DNA of 64,000 nt, taken from positions 496,001-560,000 of the forward strand of contig NZ_JANCMW010000001.1 of the NCBI RefSeq assembly GCF_029207565.1, given 5' to 3'. Position numbers and translations under genes: made by a program. The notes below the pieces were generated by a model, which was not told the origin of the DNA, did no database searches, and saw only the letters and a program-made list of their open reading frames with translations. Positions 51,305 through 60,653 of this stretch are shown here, in pieces (the first letter of the stretch is position 1; each line of letters opens with the position of its first letter). Source of the stretch: Marinobacter iranensis. GTDB taxonomy: Bacteria > Pseudomonadota > Gammaproteobacteria > Pseudomonadales > Oleiphilaceae.

Positions 51305-52428
51305 GCTTTTGCTGATTCCTTCAGACGGTTGTAAATTTGCTGGCGTTTCGTCCAGGTGTCGTGACACAACTGAATGTCTTCCAGGTACGCTGGCAGCTCT
51401 TCCATCAGCAGGGCCTGGGGGCCGTCCACCAGCGCCTTTTCCGGCTTCGGGTGAAAGTCCACCAGTACCATGTTGGCGCCGGCTATCACGCCCTGGGCAG
51501 TGGCGTGCATGACATCCAGAACGCCGTCGGGTGCGCGTTCACGGCTGCCCACCGAGTGGGACGGGTCCACACACACCGGCATCCGGGTAAGGCGTTTCAC
51601 CGCCGGCACATGGGCGAAGTCCACCATGTTACGGTGAGGTTGGCCAGCCTCGGTTTTCATGCCGCGCAGGCAGAAAATCACGTTGGCGTTGCCTTCGCTG
51701 GCCAGGTACTCCGCTGCGTTCAGGGACTCATTCAGGGTGATGCCGAAGCCGCGCTTGAGTAGCACCGGGTAGGTGCTCTGGCGGCCGATGGCCTTGAGCA
51801 GCTCGAAATTCTGGGTGTTGCGGGTACCTACCTGTACCATCACGCCGGTGGGCCGGCCAAGCTGTTCCAGGCAGTGGTCGATCTCCTCAATATGGCTTTC
51901 GTGGGTGATCTCCATGGCGATCACCTTTATACCATGTTTGCCGGCCTTCTCGAATACCCACGGCAGGCAGCCCTTGCCGTGCCCCTGGAAGGAATAGGGG
52001 TTGGTGCGGGGTTTGTAGGCCCCCATGCGGGTACAGACCTGGCCATTGTCTTCCAGCGCCTGCATCATCTGCTCGACATGTTCGGGCACGTCGACGGCAC
52101 ACAGCCCAGCGAAAATATTCAGGTTTGACTGGTCGAATGTGACGCCGTTGTAGGTAAAACCGCTCTGGCGCCGATCATCTTTATGGCGACCCAGTATCCG
52201 GTAGTCATCGGAGATGCGAATGGCCCGCTCCACGGCTGGGAGGGCCTCGATTTCATCCTTGTCGAGGGACTTGGTGTCGCCCAGAAGATAAACCTCGGTC
52301 AGACGCTGCTTGGCGCCCTGCACCTCGTGAACCCTGACCGATACCCCCGGCAGGTTCTCGAGAAAATGCATGGTCTGGCGATAGGCTTCACTGTCCAGCG
52401 CGGTATCCGGGTGGAGAATGGCTAACAT
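51301..52428 (-). CDS. aroF: DAHP synthase, type I-beta-like (shikimate pathway)
   Basis: 375 residues: an N-terminal ferredoxin-like regulatory domain (about 1-90, similar to that of Bacillus-type enzymes) and a barrel with CAVDVPEHVEQ, KPRTNPYSFQGHG, VQVGTRNTQNFELL and CVDPSHSVGSRE. It condenses phosphoenolpyruvate and erythrose 4-phosphate, the first step to aromatic amino acids. The transaldolase gene upstream makes erythrose 4-phosphate. The glycerophosphodiesterase gene is coupled through a 4-base overlap. Confidence 0.88.
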   Translation of the reverse strand: MLAILHPDTALDSEAYRQTMHFLENLPGVSVRVHEVQGAKQRLTEVYLLGDTKSLDKDEIEALPAVERAIRISDDYRILGRHKDDRRQSGFTYNGVTFDQSNLNIFAGLCAVDVPEHVEQMMQALEDNGQVCTRMGAYKPRTNPYSFQGHGKGCLPWVFEKAGKHGIKVIAMEITHESHIEEIDHCLEQLGRPTGVMVQVGTRNTQNFELLKAIGRQSTYPVLLKRGFGITLNESLNAAEYLASEGNANVIFCLRGMKTEAGQPHRNMVDFAHVPAVKRLTRMPVCVDPSHSVGSRERAPDGVLDVMHATAQGVIAGANMVLVDFHPKPEKALVDGPQALLMEELPAYLEDIQLCHDTWTKRQQIYNRLKESAKA

Positions 52429-52445
52429 ACATGCTCCTTAAAGGT

Positions 52446-52892
52446 TCAGTTAGCGCCCTCGGCGCGATGACGGGCCTGCATGAATTCCCTGTGGTTAAGG
52501 TGCAACAGATCCGCTATGCGGCGAATCAGGTGTTCCTCATACTTGTCGATACGGCCGTCAGCGAAGGCAACCCGCCAGATACTTTCAAGCAGTACCTGTT
52601 TCCCTTCCTGGTCCAGCTGTTCATTGATCTGGCCGGTAAACTCGTAAAGGGAGGTGGCGTCGTCGGCGTGGCTGAGCGCATCCTGAAGGATGTCTTCCGC
52701 TTCTTCACGGGTTACCTGGTGGGCCCGGACGGCACAGTCGACGATGATTTTCAGCTCTTCATCGTCCTGGCTACTGTCCACTCGGGACAACTGAACCATC
52801 AGTGCGGTAGCGGCAACGGCAAGCTGGTGGCTGTCGGGCTGCGTTGGTTCATCTTCAGGTGAGCCGAACAGGCTCTTCAGGCGCTCAATCAT
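52446..52892 (-). CDS. TerB-like protein
   Basis: 148 residues, all-helical, with the TerB-family acidic motifs AVAATALMVQLSRVDSSQDD and LESIWRVAFADGRIDKYEEH. TerB proteins bind metal ions and appear in many stress loci; function of single-domain members is unknown. ATG 52892 has GGAGGAG upstream, and begins MIERLKSLFG as in the family; a longer in-frame extension overlaps the transaldolase gene and is not real. Confidence 0.84.
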   Translation of the reverse strand: MIERLKSLFGSPEDEPTQPDSHQLAVAATALMVQLSRVDSSQDDEELKIIVDCAVRAHQVTREEAEDILQDALSHADDATSLYEFTGQINEQLDQEGKQVLLESIWRVAFADGRIDKYEEHLIRRIADLLHLNHREFMQARHRAEGAN

Positions 52893-52926
52893 GATTCTGC
52901 AACACTCCTCCCGGTTACTGCCAGCG

Positions 52927-53892
52927 TCAGGCGGCCTGGGCCAACCGGCGGACGCGGTTTTCCAGTTCAATCTGGTCGTTGGTGAAACGGCGGATACCAT
53001 CCGCCAGCTTTTCCGTAGCCATGGCGTCTTCGTTGGACTCCCAGCGGAAAGTGCGCTCATCGATATTGCCGGGCCTGTCAGAACTTTTCGCGCCGGTGGC
53101 GGACAACCGACGCGGAAGGGCGGCACTGTCATTGTCCAGTTCCTGTAAAAGCGCCGGGCTGATGGTGAGCCGGTCACAGCCGGCGAGCATCTCGATTTCA
53201 CCGGTGTTGCGGAAGCTGGCGCCCATGACCACGGTTTTGTAGTCATTGGCCTTGTAGTAGTTGTATATGCGGGCCACGGACTGCACGCCCGGGTCTTCTT
53301 CTGCCGGGAATGAATCGCGCCCGGTAGCGGCCAGGTGCCAATCCAGGATGCGGCCCACGAACGGAGAAATCAGGAAGGCGCCCGCATCGGCGCAGGCGGC
53401 GGCCTGGATGAAGGAGAACAGCAGGGTCAGGTTGCAGCGGATGCCTTCTTTTTCCAGCTGTTCTGCCGCCCGGATGCCCTCCCAGGTAGAAGCGATCTTG
53501 ATCAGTACCCGACTGGTGTCCATGCCGAGATGATCATAGAGCTCCACGAGGCGACGTGCCCGGGTGAGGGTGGCGCCGGTATCAAAGGACAGGCGGGCGT
53601 CCACCTCGGTTGACACCACGCCGGGGATACGACCCAGAATTTCCTTACCCGCCAGTACGGCCAGCATGTCTGTGGCGTAGGTCAACTGCTCCGCATCCGA
53701 TCCGCCCTGTTTACGGGCGGCAGCCACGGCTTCATCCAGCATGGGGCGGTAGGCATCGGAGGCCGCGGCCTTGAGGAGAAGCGACGGATTGGTGGTGGCG
53801 TCTTCCGGCTTCCACTGGGCAATGGCGTCCAGGTCACCGGTGTCGGCGACCACCGTGGTCATGGCTTTGAGTTGTTCAAGCTTGCTGGTCAT
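52927..53892 (-). CDS. tal: Transaldolase
   Basis: 321 residues. The N-terminal [16 protein letters not shown] and the Schiff-base motif [17 protein letters not shown] (catalytic lysine) identify TalB-type transaldolase of the non-oxidative pentose phosphate pathway. ATG 53892 follows an AGGA ribosome site. It is upstream of the TerB-like and DAHP synthase genes, with which it may be co-transcribed. Confidence 0.95.
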   Translation of the reverse strand: MTSKLEQLKAMTTVVADTGDLDAIAQWKPEDATTNPSLLLKAAASDAYRPMLDEAVAAARKQGGSDAEQLTYATDMLAVLAGKEILGRIPGVVSTEVDARLSFDTGATLTRARRLVELYDHLGMDTSRVLIKIASTWEGIRAAEQLEKEGIRCNLTLLFSFIQAAACADAGAFLISPFVGRILDWHLAATGRDSFPAEEDPGVQSVARIYNYYKANDYKTVVMGASFRNTGEIEMLAGCDRLTISPALLQELDNDSAALPRRLSATGAKSSDRPGNIDERTFRWESNEDAMATEKLADGIRRFTNDQIELENRVRRLAQAA

Positions 53893-54003
53893 TCGTCCTG
53901 TCGTCCTGATCAATTTGTTATTGATCGCCCGGTTCGCGGGCGCATACGTCTACAATAACGGGCTGCCCTGACAGGAACAAGACGGTAAAAGGTATCGGGG
54001 CGT

Positions 54004-55074
54004 TCAGGCAGACACTATCGCCGAGTCAGTCACTGAATCGGCGGGTTCGGGAACCCTGGCCATGGCCTGTTCAATAACCTCAAGTCCGGACCCCGGCTTG
54101 TGGGCGTTCTCGCTGATGTAGCGCCGGAACTGGCGGCCTCCGGGCTGGCCAAGGAACAGACCCATCAGGTGGCGGGAGATATGGCTGAGGTAAACACCAC
54201 GGTCCAGTTCATCCTGAATGAATGGTAATACGGCGCGCAAGGCATCATGCCGGGACTGGACCGGCATGGGCTGCCCGAAAAACTCGCTATCCACGCCGGC
54301 CAGCAGCCAGGGGTTGTGGTAAGCCTCGCGGCCGAGCATGACGCCGTCGGTATGTTCAAGATGCTCACGGCACTCGGCAAAGGTCCTGATGCCGCCGTTG
54401 ATAATGATTTCGAGGTGCGGATAGCGGGCTTTCAGGCGATAGACCCAGTCATATTTCAGCGGCGGCACGTTACGGTTCTCTTTCGGGCTCAGGCCCTCAA
54501 GTACGGCGATGCGAGCGTGGACAATAAAGGTGCGACAGCCTGCGCCGGACACCTTCTCTATGAACTCGCACAGATCGTCCCAGGATTCGCGCCCGTCAAT
54601 CCCGATACGGTGTTTAACGGTCACCGGCAGGCTGGTGGCAGCGATCATCGCCCGTACGCCCTCAGCCACCTTGTCCGGGTGGGCCATCAGGCAGGCACCG
54701 ATCATGTTGTTCTGAACCCGGTCGCTGGGGCAGCCCACATTGAGGTTCACCTCATCAAAACCGTACTGTTCCGCCAGTGCGGCGCAATGAGCCAGTTCCT
54801 TCGGATTGCTTCCGCCCAGTTGCAGTGCCAGTGGGTATTCCTCGGAATTGTGCCGAAGGAACCGCGGGGTATCGCCATGAATCAGCGCACCGGTGGTCAC
54901 CATCTCGGTATAGAGCAGGGTGTGCCGGCTTAATTGGCGCGCCAGGTAGCGGTAGTGGCTGGTGGTCCAGTCCATCATCGGGGCCACGCAGAAGCGTCGG
55001 GACGGTTCCGGGACCGCTCCTTCAGGAGGTTTCCCGGCGATGCTGGAGCTTTCCAGGGGCGCGTTCATACTCAT
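54004..55074 (-). CDS. dusA: DusA, tRNA dihydrouridine synthase A
   Basis: About 356 residues. The FMN-binding start RFCVAPMMDWTTSHYR and the catalytic cysteine in EVNLNVGCPSDRVQ, plus VKHRIGIDGRESWDDL, identify DusA, which reduces uridines in the tRNA D-loop. ATG 55074 or 55068 are possible starts; the frame is open to 55179 but the upstream part is not conserved. Confidence 0.94.
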   Translation of the reverse strand: MSMNAPLESSSIAGKPPEGAVPEPSRRFCVAPMMDWTTSHYRYLARQLSRHTLLYTEMVTTGALIHGDTPRFLRHNSEEYPLALQLGGSNPKELAHCAALAEQYGFDEVNLNVGCPSDRVQNNMIGACLMAHPDKVAEGVRAMIAATSLPVTVKHRIGIDGRESWDDLCEFIEKVSGAGCRTFIVHARIAVLEGLSPKENRNVPPLKYDWVYRLKARYPHLEIIINGGIRTFAECREHLEHTDGVMLGREAYHNPWLLAGVDSEFFGQPMPVQSRHDALRAVLPFIQDELDRGVYLSHISRHLMGLFLGQPGGRQFRRYISENAHKPGSGLEVIEQAMARVPEPADSVTDSAIVSA

Positions 55075-55206
55075 TGAGTGCTCAATTCTACCTGTGTTTG
55101 CCACTGCTCTGAAAAGCGCTAGTTTATCAGGAAAACACAGCCTTTGAATGGAGAGTTTGGTGAAAGGTAGTGCAAACACTGATGGGGGTTTCGAGAAGCG
55201 ATTGGG

Positions 55207-55235
55207 TTGACCCGGTGATCAATGCATTACAGAAT
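55207..55235 (+). promoter_or_regulatory. Probable promoter of the LPD1-like gene
   Basis: TTGACC at 55207-55212 and CAGAAT at 55230-55235 with 17 bases between. The LexA box starts two bases after the -10 element, where LexA would cover the transcription start. Confidence 0.45.
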
Positions 55236-55236
55236 A

Positions 55237-55252
55237 CTGTATAAGTGAACAG
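55237..55252. promoter_or_regulatory. LexA (SOS) box
   Basis: CTGTATAAGTGAACAG fits the CTGT-N8-ACAG LexA consensus exactly, and the outer bases (TA before, TG after) also agree with the full 20-base SOS box. It lies between dusA and the LPD1-like gene, 70 bases before the latter's start. Confidence 0.7.
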
Positions 55253-55282
55253 TGCTTGGTGCTTGGTGCGTGGTATGCGTGG
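55253..55282 (+). repeat. Short tandem 7-bp repeats downstream of the LexA box
   Basis: Two copies of TGCTTGG are followed by two of TGCGTGG, with two extra bases before the last copy. They lie in the leader of the LPD1-like gene. They could be simple slippage or a binding array. Confidence 0.55.
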
Positions 55283-55321
55283 TACTCCATTCCTGCCGCC
55301 ACCCAAGCAGGTAGGGCCATT

Positions 55322-56071
55322 ATGACAGAACAAAGTCCGCTTTCCTTTGTAGAGGTCAGGCGCCGGTTCGAGTTCCGGAGCATTGAGATCGGTCGTTGGG
55401 TAACACCGCCGGAACGGGACAGGGCGGCTGGCAGGTTCTACCAGGCTTTATGCGATCTTATGGCCATCCTCCAGGGCCCTGAGACCCTGGTCTCCCTGCG
55501 GGGTTCCCTGGGGTTGCAGTACGGAATCGGTGGCAGGCCGGGCGTTGCGGCACACTACATTCCCGCAACACGACAACTGGCACTGGCGAAAAACGCCGGC
55601 GCCGGGAGCCTGGCCCATGAATGGTTCCATGCGTTCGATCACTACATGGGAAGCAAGGCATTCCGCAATCTGGATAATTATGGCTTCGCGTCCAGTGGCT
55701 GGTTGAACAGTGCAAGCCAGAAGGCGCATCCCCTCAATGAACGGCTGAACACCTGTTTTCGAACCATTTTGCTCAACGAGGACGGCACCAGCCCCAGCTC
55801 GCTGTTTCGCTGCTCCCGGCAAGCCGATGCCCGGATGAACGTTCTTTACTACGCCAGGCCGGAAGAGCTCTGTGCCCGGGCATTTGAGGCCTTTGTTGAA
55901 GATAGCCAGCCACGAAACAGTTTTCTGGTGAGGGGTACGGTATATTCCGATGAAGCCAAAGCAGGCCTGTATCCTGACGGGGACCATCGGCAGCGAATCA
56001 ATGATGCCTTCAAGGGATTCTTTGCGGCTTTGGGAGCCGCGCTATACCGGGAGCAGGCTAAAGCCGGGTGA
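55322..56071 (+). CDS. LPD1/CLCA_X-like protein with HEXXH motif
   Basis: 249 residues. The core GAGSLAHEWFHAFDHYMG contains HEWFH (99-103), a zinc-metallopeptidase-type HEXXH, and RPEELCARAFEAFVED near 179-193 carries a later glutamate that could be the third ligand. This pair is like the LPD1 domain of large phage and plasmid proteins, and such stand-alone proteins are called CLCA_X family. No signal peptide or membrane segment. ATG 55322 is chosen; a GTG at 55256 is also in frame. The gene sits behind a LexA box. Substrate and role are unknown. Confidence 0.78.
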   Translation: MTEQSPLSFVEVRRRFEFRSIEIGRWVTPPERDRAAGRFYQALCDLMAILQGPETLVSLRGSLGLQYGIGGRPGVAAHYIPATRQLALAKNAGAGSLAHEWFHAFDHYMGSKAFRNLDNYGFASSGWLNSASQKAHPLNERLNTCFRTILLNEDGTSPSSLFRCSRQADARMNVLYYARPEELCARAFEAFVEDSQPRNSFLVRGTVYSDEAKAGLYPDGDHRQRINDAFKGFFAALGAALYREQAKAG

Positions 56072-56115
56072 GCCTGGCATTGCCCCCGATTTCACAACAG
56101 TGACAAGGTTGCCTC

Positions 56116-56886
56116 ATGAACGAATCCATCTTTATCACAGGTGCCGGCGCCGGCATAGGCCGCGAGACCGCACGTCTGTTCGCGTCCAAAGGCTGGTTCG
56201 TCGGTGCTGCCGACCGGGATGAGGCGGCTCTGGCATCGTTGCGGAATGAGTTGGGTGATGACCTTTGCAGCACGCATGTTATGGATGTAGTGGACGAATC
56301 GTCGGTCAAACAGGGGCTGGCGGACTTTGCCAGGCGCACCGGTGGCCAATTGCGCTTGTTGCACAACAATGCCGGTATCCTCAAAGTGGGCCGGTTTGAG
56401 GAGATTAGCCTGGCGGCGCATCGGGCCGTGGTGGAGGTGAATGTGATCGGGCTGATGACGGTGTTACACGCTGCGTTTCCGTACCTGAAAGCGACGCCCA
56501 GTGCCCAGGTGGTGAATATGAGTTCAGCCTCCGCCGCCTATGGCATTCCGGATTTTGCGTCCTATTCCGCCAGTAAGCATGCGGTCCGTGCCATGACGGA
56601 GGCTCTGGATATCGAGTGGGAGCCGTACGATATCCGGGTGTGCGACCTGATGCCGCCGTTCGTGAATACCGGTATGGTGCAGCAGAACGAGCAGGGTTCC
56701 CGTTTGTTTGACCGATTGGGCGTCAACCTGACCCCGGATGTGGTCGCGGCGCAGGTTTGGGCGCAAGTGGAGCAGCCGCGCCTGCATCGGCCGATTTCGA
56801 TGCAATTCCGGGCATTGTGGCCCATCGCCCGGTCCGCGCCGGCGTCAGTCACCCGCGGGGTACTGAGAAAGCTTTGGGGTAAGTAG
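56116..56886 (+). CDS. Short-chain dehydrogenase/reductase
   Basis: 256 residues with the NAD(P)-binding TGAGAGIGRETA, the NNAG motif (LLHNNAGIL), catalytic serine in MSSASAAYG and YSASK catalytic Tyr/Lys. It is a classical SDR of unknown substrate. It lies 45 bases after the LPD1-like gene on the same strand; co-transcription is possible but the families have no obvious link. Confidence 0.9.
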   Translation: MNESIFITGAGAGIGRETARLFASKGWFVGAADRDEAALASLRNELGDDLCSTHVMDVVDESSVKQGLADFARRTGGQLRLLHNNAGILKVGRFEEISLAAHRAVVEVNVIGLMTVLHAAFPYLKATPSAQVVNMSSASAAYGIPDFASYSASKHAVRAMTEALDIEWEPYDIRVCDLMPPFVNTGMVQQNEQGSRLFDRLGVNLTPDVVAAQVWAQVEQPRLHRPISMQFRALWPIARSAPASVTRGVLRKLWGK

Positions 56887-56969
56887 CTTGTGACCGGGCA
56901 AGGCGTCGGGCGGCTATCTTTGCTATCCTTTCAGGCTTTGTTGGTACGGTCATTCGGGAGCGATGTGCA

Positions 56970-57884
56970 ATGCCGGTAATGATCCAGGCGCTGTTGCCGG
57001 TGTTTGTGTTGATCCTGTTGGGCTACCTGTTCCGGCGCTGGCATTTTCCGGGGGGCGACTTCTGGCCCCAGGCCGAGCGGTTTACCTATTACGTCCTTTT
57101 CCCGGCGATGTTGATCTTCAAGCTGGGCCAGGCTCAGGTACCGGCGTCAGCCTACGGCGATATCCTCATTCTGATCGTTGCCATGCTGGCCGCGATGACG
57201 CTGCTGCTGGTCGCCCTGCAATGGATCTGGCGTTGGCCAGGGCCGGTATTCTCTTCGGTATTCCAGGGTGGTATCCGTTTCAATTCCTACGTTGCCCTGG
57301 CGACGGCCGGTATGTTGCTGGGAGACGATGGCCTGTCGCTCATCGCCATTGCCGTGGCGGTGAAAGTGCCCTTGCTGAACCTGCTGTGCATACTGATGTT
57401 TTCCCTGGTCGCGGGGCAGGGGGCGGTGAAGGTGAGGCCTGTCCTCAAGGCTATCGTTTCCAACCCGTTGATTATTGGTTCCGTGGTGGGGATGTTCTGG
57501 AGCTACTTCCAGATTGGCTTCCATCCACTGGTGGCCGGCATTCTCGAACCATTGAGTGACCTGGCGTTACCGCTTGGCCTGATGACGGTTGGTGCGGGCC
57601 TGCAACTAAAGGCATTGCGTGGTGCCTCCATGCCATTCCTGGTGTCCTCCGCCGCCAAATTGGTGGGGTTTCCGCTACTAACGGCCGGGCTGGCATTGCT
57701 TCTGGGGCTTGAGGGAATGATGGTCCAGGTGGCCGTACTGCTGGCGGCACTGCCAACTGCCACCTCCTCCTACATCCTGGCGCGCCAGCTGGGTGGCGAC
57801 GCGCCACTGATGGCGGGGATCATCAGTGGCCAGACATTGTTGGCCATGGTGACCATCCCCCTGTTACTGGGCATTCTCTGGTAG
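56970..57884 (+). CDS. AEC-family (auxin efflux carrier-like) transporter
   Basis: 304 residues with about ten membrane segments in two five-segment halves. The opening MIQALLPVFVLILLGYLFRR and the C-terminal GGDAPLMAGIISGQTLLAM are typical of AEC permeases, which move small organic acids or amino acids. Substrate cannot be told. It overlaps the 3' end of the convergent znuA by 21 bases. Confidence 0.9.
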   Translation: MPVMIQALLPVFVLILLGYLFRRWHFPGGDFWPQAERFTYYVLFPAMLIFKLGQAQVPASAYGDILILIVAMLAAMTLLLVALQWIWRWPGPVFSSVFQGGIRFNSYVALATAGMLLGDDGLSLIAIAVAVKVPLLNLLCILMFSLVAGQGAVKVRPVLKAIVSNPLIIGSVVGMFWSYFQIGFHPLVAGILEPLSDLALPLGLMTVGAGLQLKALRGASMPFLVSSAAKLVGFPLLTAGLALLLGLEGMMVQVAVLLAALPTATSSYILARQLGGDAPLMAGIISGQTLLAMVTIPLLLGILW

Positions 57885-58811
57885 GCACTCGAGCACGGCG
57901 TCAGCCAGGCTGTGCTGGAACGCGATATAGCCATCGCGGCTAACTTCGATATCCGTAGCCAGTGGGTCCCAGGTACTGAGCGTAATGTTCACCCCTTCGG
58001 AGATCGAGCGCCACCACTGGCGGTTGAACTGCGGTTCCGTCAGCAGGCAGGGGCGATTCGCGTTGCGCAGTTTCTCCTGGACTTCCGCAATATGCCGGGC
58101 CCCCGGGGATAGTTCCGGGTTCAGCGTCAGCACGCCCTCCAGGTTCAGGCCGTAATGCGCCACAAACCGGGTGAAGGCGTTGTGGTAAGTAAACAGGTCA
58201 ATGTCGCGAACGGGGTTCAGGCGTTGATCGATCGCCGTTTCGGTCGCTGCCATGTCTTGCTCGAACCGCGTGAGGTTGGCATCAAGCGTGCTGACATCCG
58301 CGCCCTCCAGGTTTGCCAGCACCTGATGGATCTCCCTTGCCATTTCAACGGCCAGGGCCGGATCCAGCCAGATGTGCGGGTCTTCTCCGTCGCCATGGTC
58401 GTGGTGATGGTCGTCAGGCTCTTCGTGCTGGTGATGCCCGAGATCATCGTGGGCGCTGTCCGTTTGCGCTTCCGGAACGTTTTCCCCGTTCATGAGTGAG
58501 TGGGTGCGCTCTCGAAACTCGCTACCACCGAGCAGCCGGGTCAGGAAAGTTTCCATCTCCGGGCCCACCCAGAAGATGGCGTCGGCATTCTCGAGTGCCC
58601 GGCGCTGGGAAGGCTTCATGGAATAGTTGTGAGGGCTGGCTCCGGGCTGGACCAGAGTGGTGATTGCCACGTTGTCTGTTGCAACAGCTTTCACCAGCAG
58701 TTCGATGGGTTTAAGGGAAGTGACAACCTGGGTCGCTGCCAGGGTGCTGGCAGATGCCAGGAATGCGGCAATGCCCAGGGCGGTGATGCCAGTAAAGCGG
58801 TTGGTGACCAT
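57864..58811 (-). CDS. znuA: ZnuA, zinc ABC transporter binding protein
   Basis: 315 residues: signal peptide ending near ASTLAA, the zinc-site histidines in GASPHNYSMKPSQ and FTYHNAFTRFVAHYG, and a histidine-rich charged loop around residues 118-145 (GHHQHEE, DDHHHDHGDG). Captures periplasmic zinc for ZnuBC. The permease, ATPase and zur genes are not next to it, which is unusual. ATG 58811 gives the normal length; the open frame runs on through gltX but that part is chance. Confidence 0.93.
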   Translation of the reverse strand: MVTNRFTGITALGIAAFLASASTLAATQVVTSLKPIELLVKAVATDNVAITTLVQPGASPHNYSMKPSQRRALENADAIFWVGPEMETFLTRLLGGSEFRERTHSLMNGENVPEAQTDSAHDDLGHHQHEEPDDHHHDHGDGEDPHIWLDPALAVEMAREIHQVLANLEGADVSTLDANLTRFEQDMAATETAIDQRLNPVRDIDLFTYHNAFTRFVAHYGLNLEGVLTLNPELSPGARHIAEVQEKLRNANRPCLLTEPQFNRQWWRSISEGVNITLSTWDPLATDIEVSRDGYIAFQHSLADAVLECLPENAQ

Positions 58812-58841
58812 GATGAGTGAGACCTGGAAAATTAATGGTAC

Positions 58842-58854
58842 GTTATAATATAAC
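58842..58854. promoter_or_regulatory. Zur operator in front of znuA
   Basis: GTTATAATATAAC is a near-perfect palindrome equal to the core of the enterobacterial and Pseudomonas Zur box. It lies 31 bases before the znuA start, and its reverse strand contains TATTAT as a possible -10 element, so zinc-loaded Zur should repress znuA. Confidence 0.75.
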
Positions 58855-58973
58855 AAATCAGGCAATAGATGAAGAGGGCGTGCGCCTACCCATGCGAAAT
58901 CCGGCCGTGGCCGGTATAATGCGTGGCTTTCAACGCACAGCCTTTTACCAGGCCGACACATCAGGATGTTTTC

Positions 58974-60458
58974 ATGACCGTACGTACCCGAATCGCACCG
59001 TCTCCCACCGGTGATCCCCACGTTGGTACCGCCTTCGTGGCGCTGTTTAACCTGTGCTTTGCCCGGCAACACGGCGGACAGTTTATTCTGCGGATCGAAG
59101 ATACGGATCAGGTTCGCAGTACCGATGAGTCGGAACAGGACATCCTGCGCGCGTTGCGTTGGCTCGGACTGGAATGGGACGAAGGCCCGGACATGGGTGG
59201 CCCTCACGGCCCCTACAGGCAGTCTGAGCGCAAGGAATCCTACCGTCAGTATGCGCTGAATCTGGTCACCAAAGGGCACGCCTTTTACTGTTTCCGCACC
59301 CCGGAAGAGCTGGAAGCCATCCGTGAAGAGCGCAAGGCCCAGGGCCTTAACCCTGGCATCAAGGGGGATCTGGAACTTCCGGAGGAAGAGGTCAAACGCC
59401 GCCTGGATGCAGGCGATCCCTATGTCATCCGCATGAAAGTGCCGGAAAACGGCATCTGCGAGATTGAGGACATGCTCCGTGGCACCATCGAAATCGACTG
59501 GTCCCAGGTGGACAGCCAGATACTGTTGAAATCCGACGGCATGCCCACTTACCACCTGGCCAACGTGGTGGACGACCACCTGATGGAAATCACCCACGTA
59601 CTGCGTGGTGAGGAATGGATCAACTCCGCGCCCAAGCACAAGCTGTTGTATGACTACTTTGGCTGGGACATGCCGGTGTTGTGCCACCTGCCGCTGCTGC
59701 GCAACCCGGACAAGAGCAAACTGTCCAAGCGTAAGAACCCCACCAGCATCAACTTCTACGAGCGCATGGGCTTCCTGCCGGAAGCAGTCACCAACTACCT
59801 CGGCCGTATGGGCTGGTCCATGCCGGACGAGCGGGAGAAGTTCACCCTGGACGAAATGATCGATAACTTCGACATCCAGCGCGTGTCCCTGGGTGGCCCG
59901 GTTTTCGACGTGGAAAAGCTGCGTTGGCTCAATGGCCAGTGGATTCGCGACGAGCTCAGCGACGACCAGTTCATCGAGCGCATGCGCCATTGGTGGTTCA
60001 ACGAACAGGCCTTGCGGGACCTGGTGCCACACATCAAGGGCAGGGCGGAAGTGTTCAGCGACGTAGCCCCCATGGCTTCGTTCATGTTCTCCGGCATGCT
60101 CAACCTCAAACCGGAAGACTTCAGCCACAACAAGCTGGATGAAGCCCAGGTCAAACGGGTGCTCCAGTTCACCCTGTGGAAACTGGAAGCCCAGCGCCAC
60201 TGGGCCAAGGACAACATCTTCGCCGACATCAAAACCCTGGCCAAGGCCATGGAACTGAAAATGGGCGATTTCATGTTCGCCATCTTCGTCGCCATCGCCG
60301 GTACCCCCAACTCCTGGTCCGTCATGGACTCCATGGCCATCCTAGGCCCGGACATGACCCGGTCCCGCCTGCGTCATGCCCTTGAAGTGATGGGCGGTTT
60401 CTCGAAAAAGGAAACCAAGCGGGTGGAAAAGGAATACGCAGCCCTGCTGGCGGAATAA
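58974..60458 (+). CDS. gltX: GltX, glutamyl-tRNA synthetase
   Basis: 494 residues. The class I signatures are [11 protein letters not shown] (HIGH motif as HVGT) and KLSKRKNP (KMSKS motif as KLSKR). GltX charges tRNA-Glu, whose gene lies 200 bases downstream. ATG 58974 begins [13 protein letters not shown] as in the family; a frame start at 58923 is not conserved. Divergent from znuA. Confidence 0.97.
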   Translation: MTVRTRIAPSPTGDPHVGTAFVALFNLCFARQHGGQFILRIEDTDQVRSTDESEQDILRALRWLGLEWDEGPDMGGPHGPYRQSERKESYRQYALNLVTKGHAFYCFRTPEELEAIREERKAQGLNPGIKGDLELPEEEVKRRLDAGDPYVIRMKVPENGICEIEDMLRGTIEIDWSQVDSQILLKSDGMPTYHLANVVDDHLMEITHVLRGEEWINSAPKHKLLYDYFGWDMPVLCHLPLLRNPDKSKLSKRKNPTSINFYERMGFLPEAVTNYLGRMGWSMPDEREKFTLDEMIDNFDIQRVSLGGPVFDVEKLRWLNGQWIRDELSDDQFIERMRHWWFNEQALRDLVPHIKGRAEVFSDVAPMASFMFSGMLNLKPEDFSHNKLDEAQVKRVLQFTLWKLEAQRHWAKDNIFADIKTLAKAMELKMGDFMFAIFVAIAGTPNSWSVMDSMAILGPDMTRSRLRHALEVMGGFSKKETKRVEKEYAALLAE

Positions 60459-60528
60459 CCAGATTGGTGAATTAGTAAACGGTCTGGACAGGGATGTTCA
60501 CGAAACTGAAAAAACGTTGGAAAAAAGG

Positions 60529-60557
60529 TTGACGCCCCAGGGGGCGATCCTTAATAT
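60529..60557 (+). promoter_or_regulatory. Promoter of the tRNA-Ala / tRNA-Glu pair
   Basis: TTGACG at 60529-60534, 17 bases, then TAATAT at 60552-60557. It starts 13 bases before the tRNA-Ala gene and is close to consensus, as expected for stable RNA. Confidence 0.75.
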
Positions 60558-60570
60558 ACGCAGCCGTTGA

Positions 60571-60646
60571 GGGGCCATAGCTCAGCTGGGAGAGCGCAAC
60601 ACTGGCAGTGTTGAGGTCAGCGGTTCGATCCCGCTTGGCTCCACCA
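60571..60646 (+). tRNA. tRNA-Ala (GGC anticodon)
   Basis: A 76-base cloverleaf with a seven-base acceptor stem (GGGGCCA / TGGCTCC), D-arm GCTC...GAGC, anticodon stem CAACA / TGTTG with loop CTGGCAG (anticodon GGC), and the TTCGATC T-loop; the CCA end is encoded. Confidence 0.97.
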
Positions 60647-60653
60647 ATTTCTA

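Noticed and set aside
52893..53246. N-terminal extension of the TerB-like gene
   Set aside because: This part overlaps the transaldolase coding region in another frame; the family start MIERLKSLFG is at 52892 with GGAGGAG upstream.
58812..60200. Leftward open frame extending znuA by 463 codons
   Set aside because: The part upstream of 58811 is antisense to gltX; the signal peptide and Zur operator place the true start at 58811.
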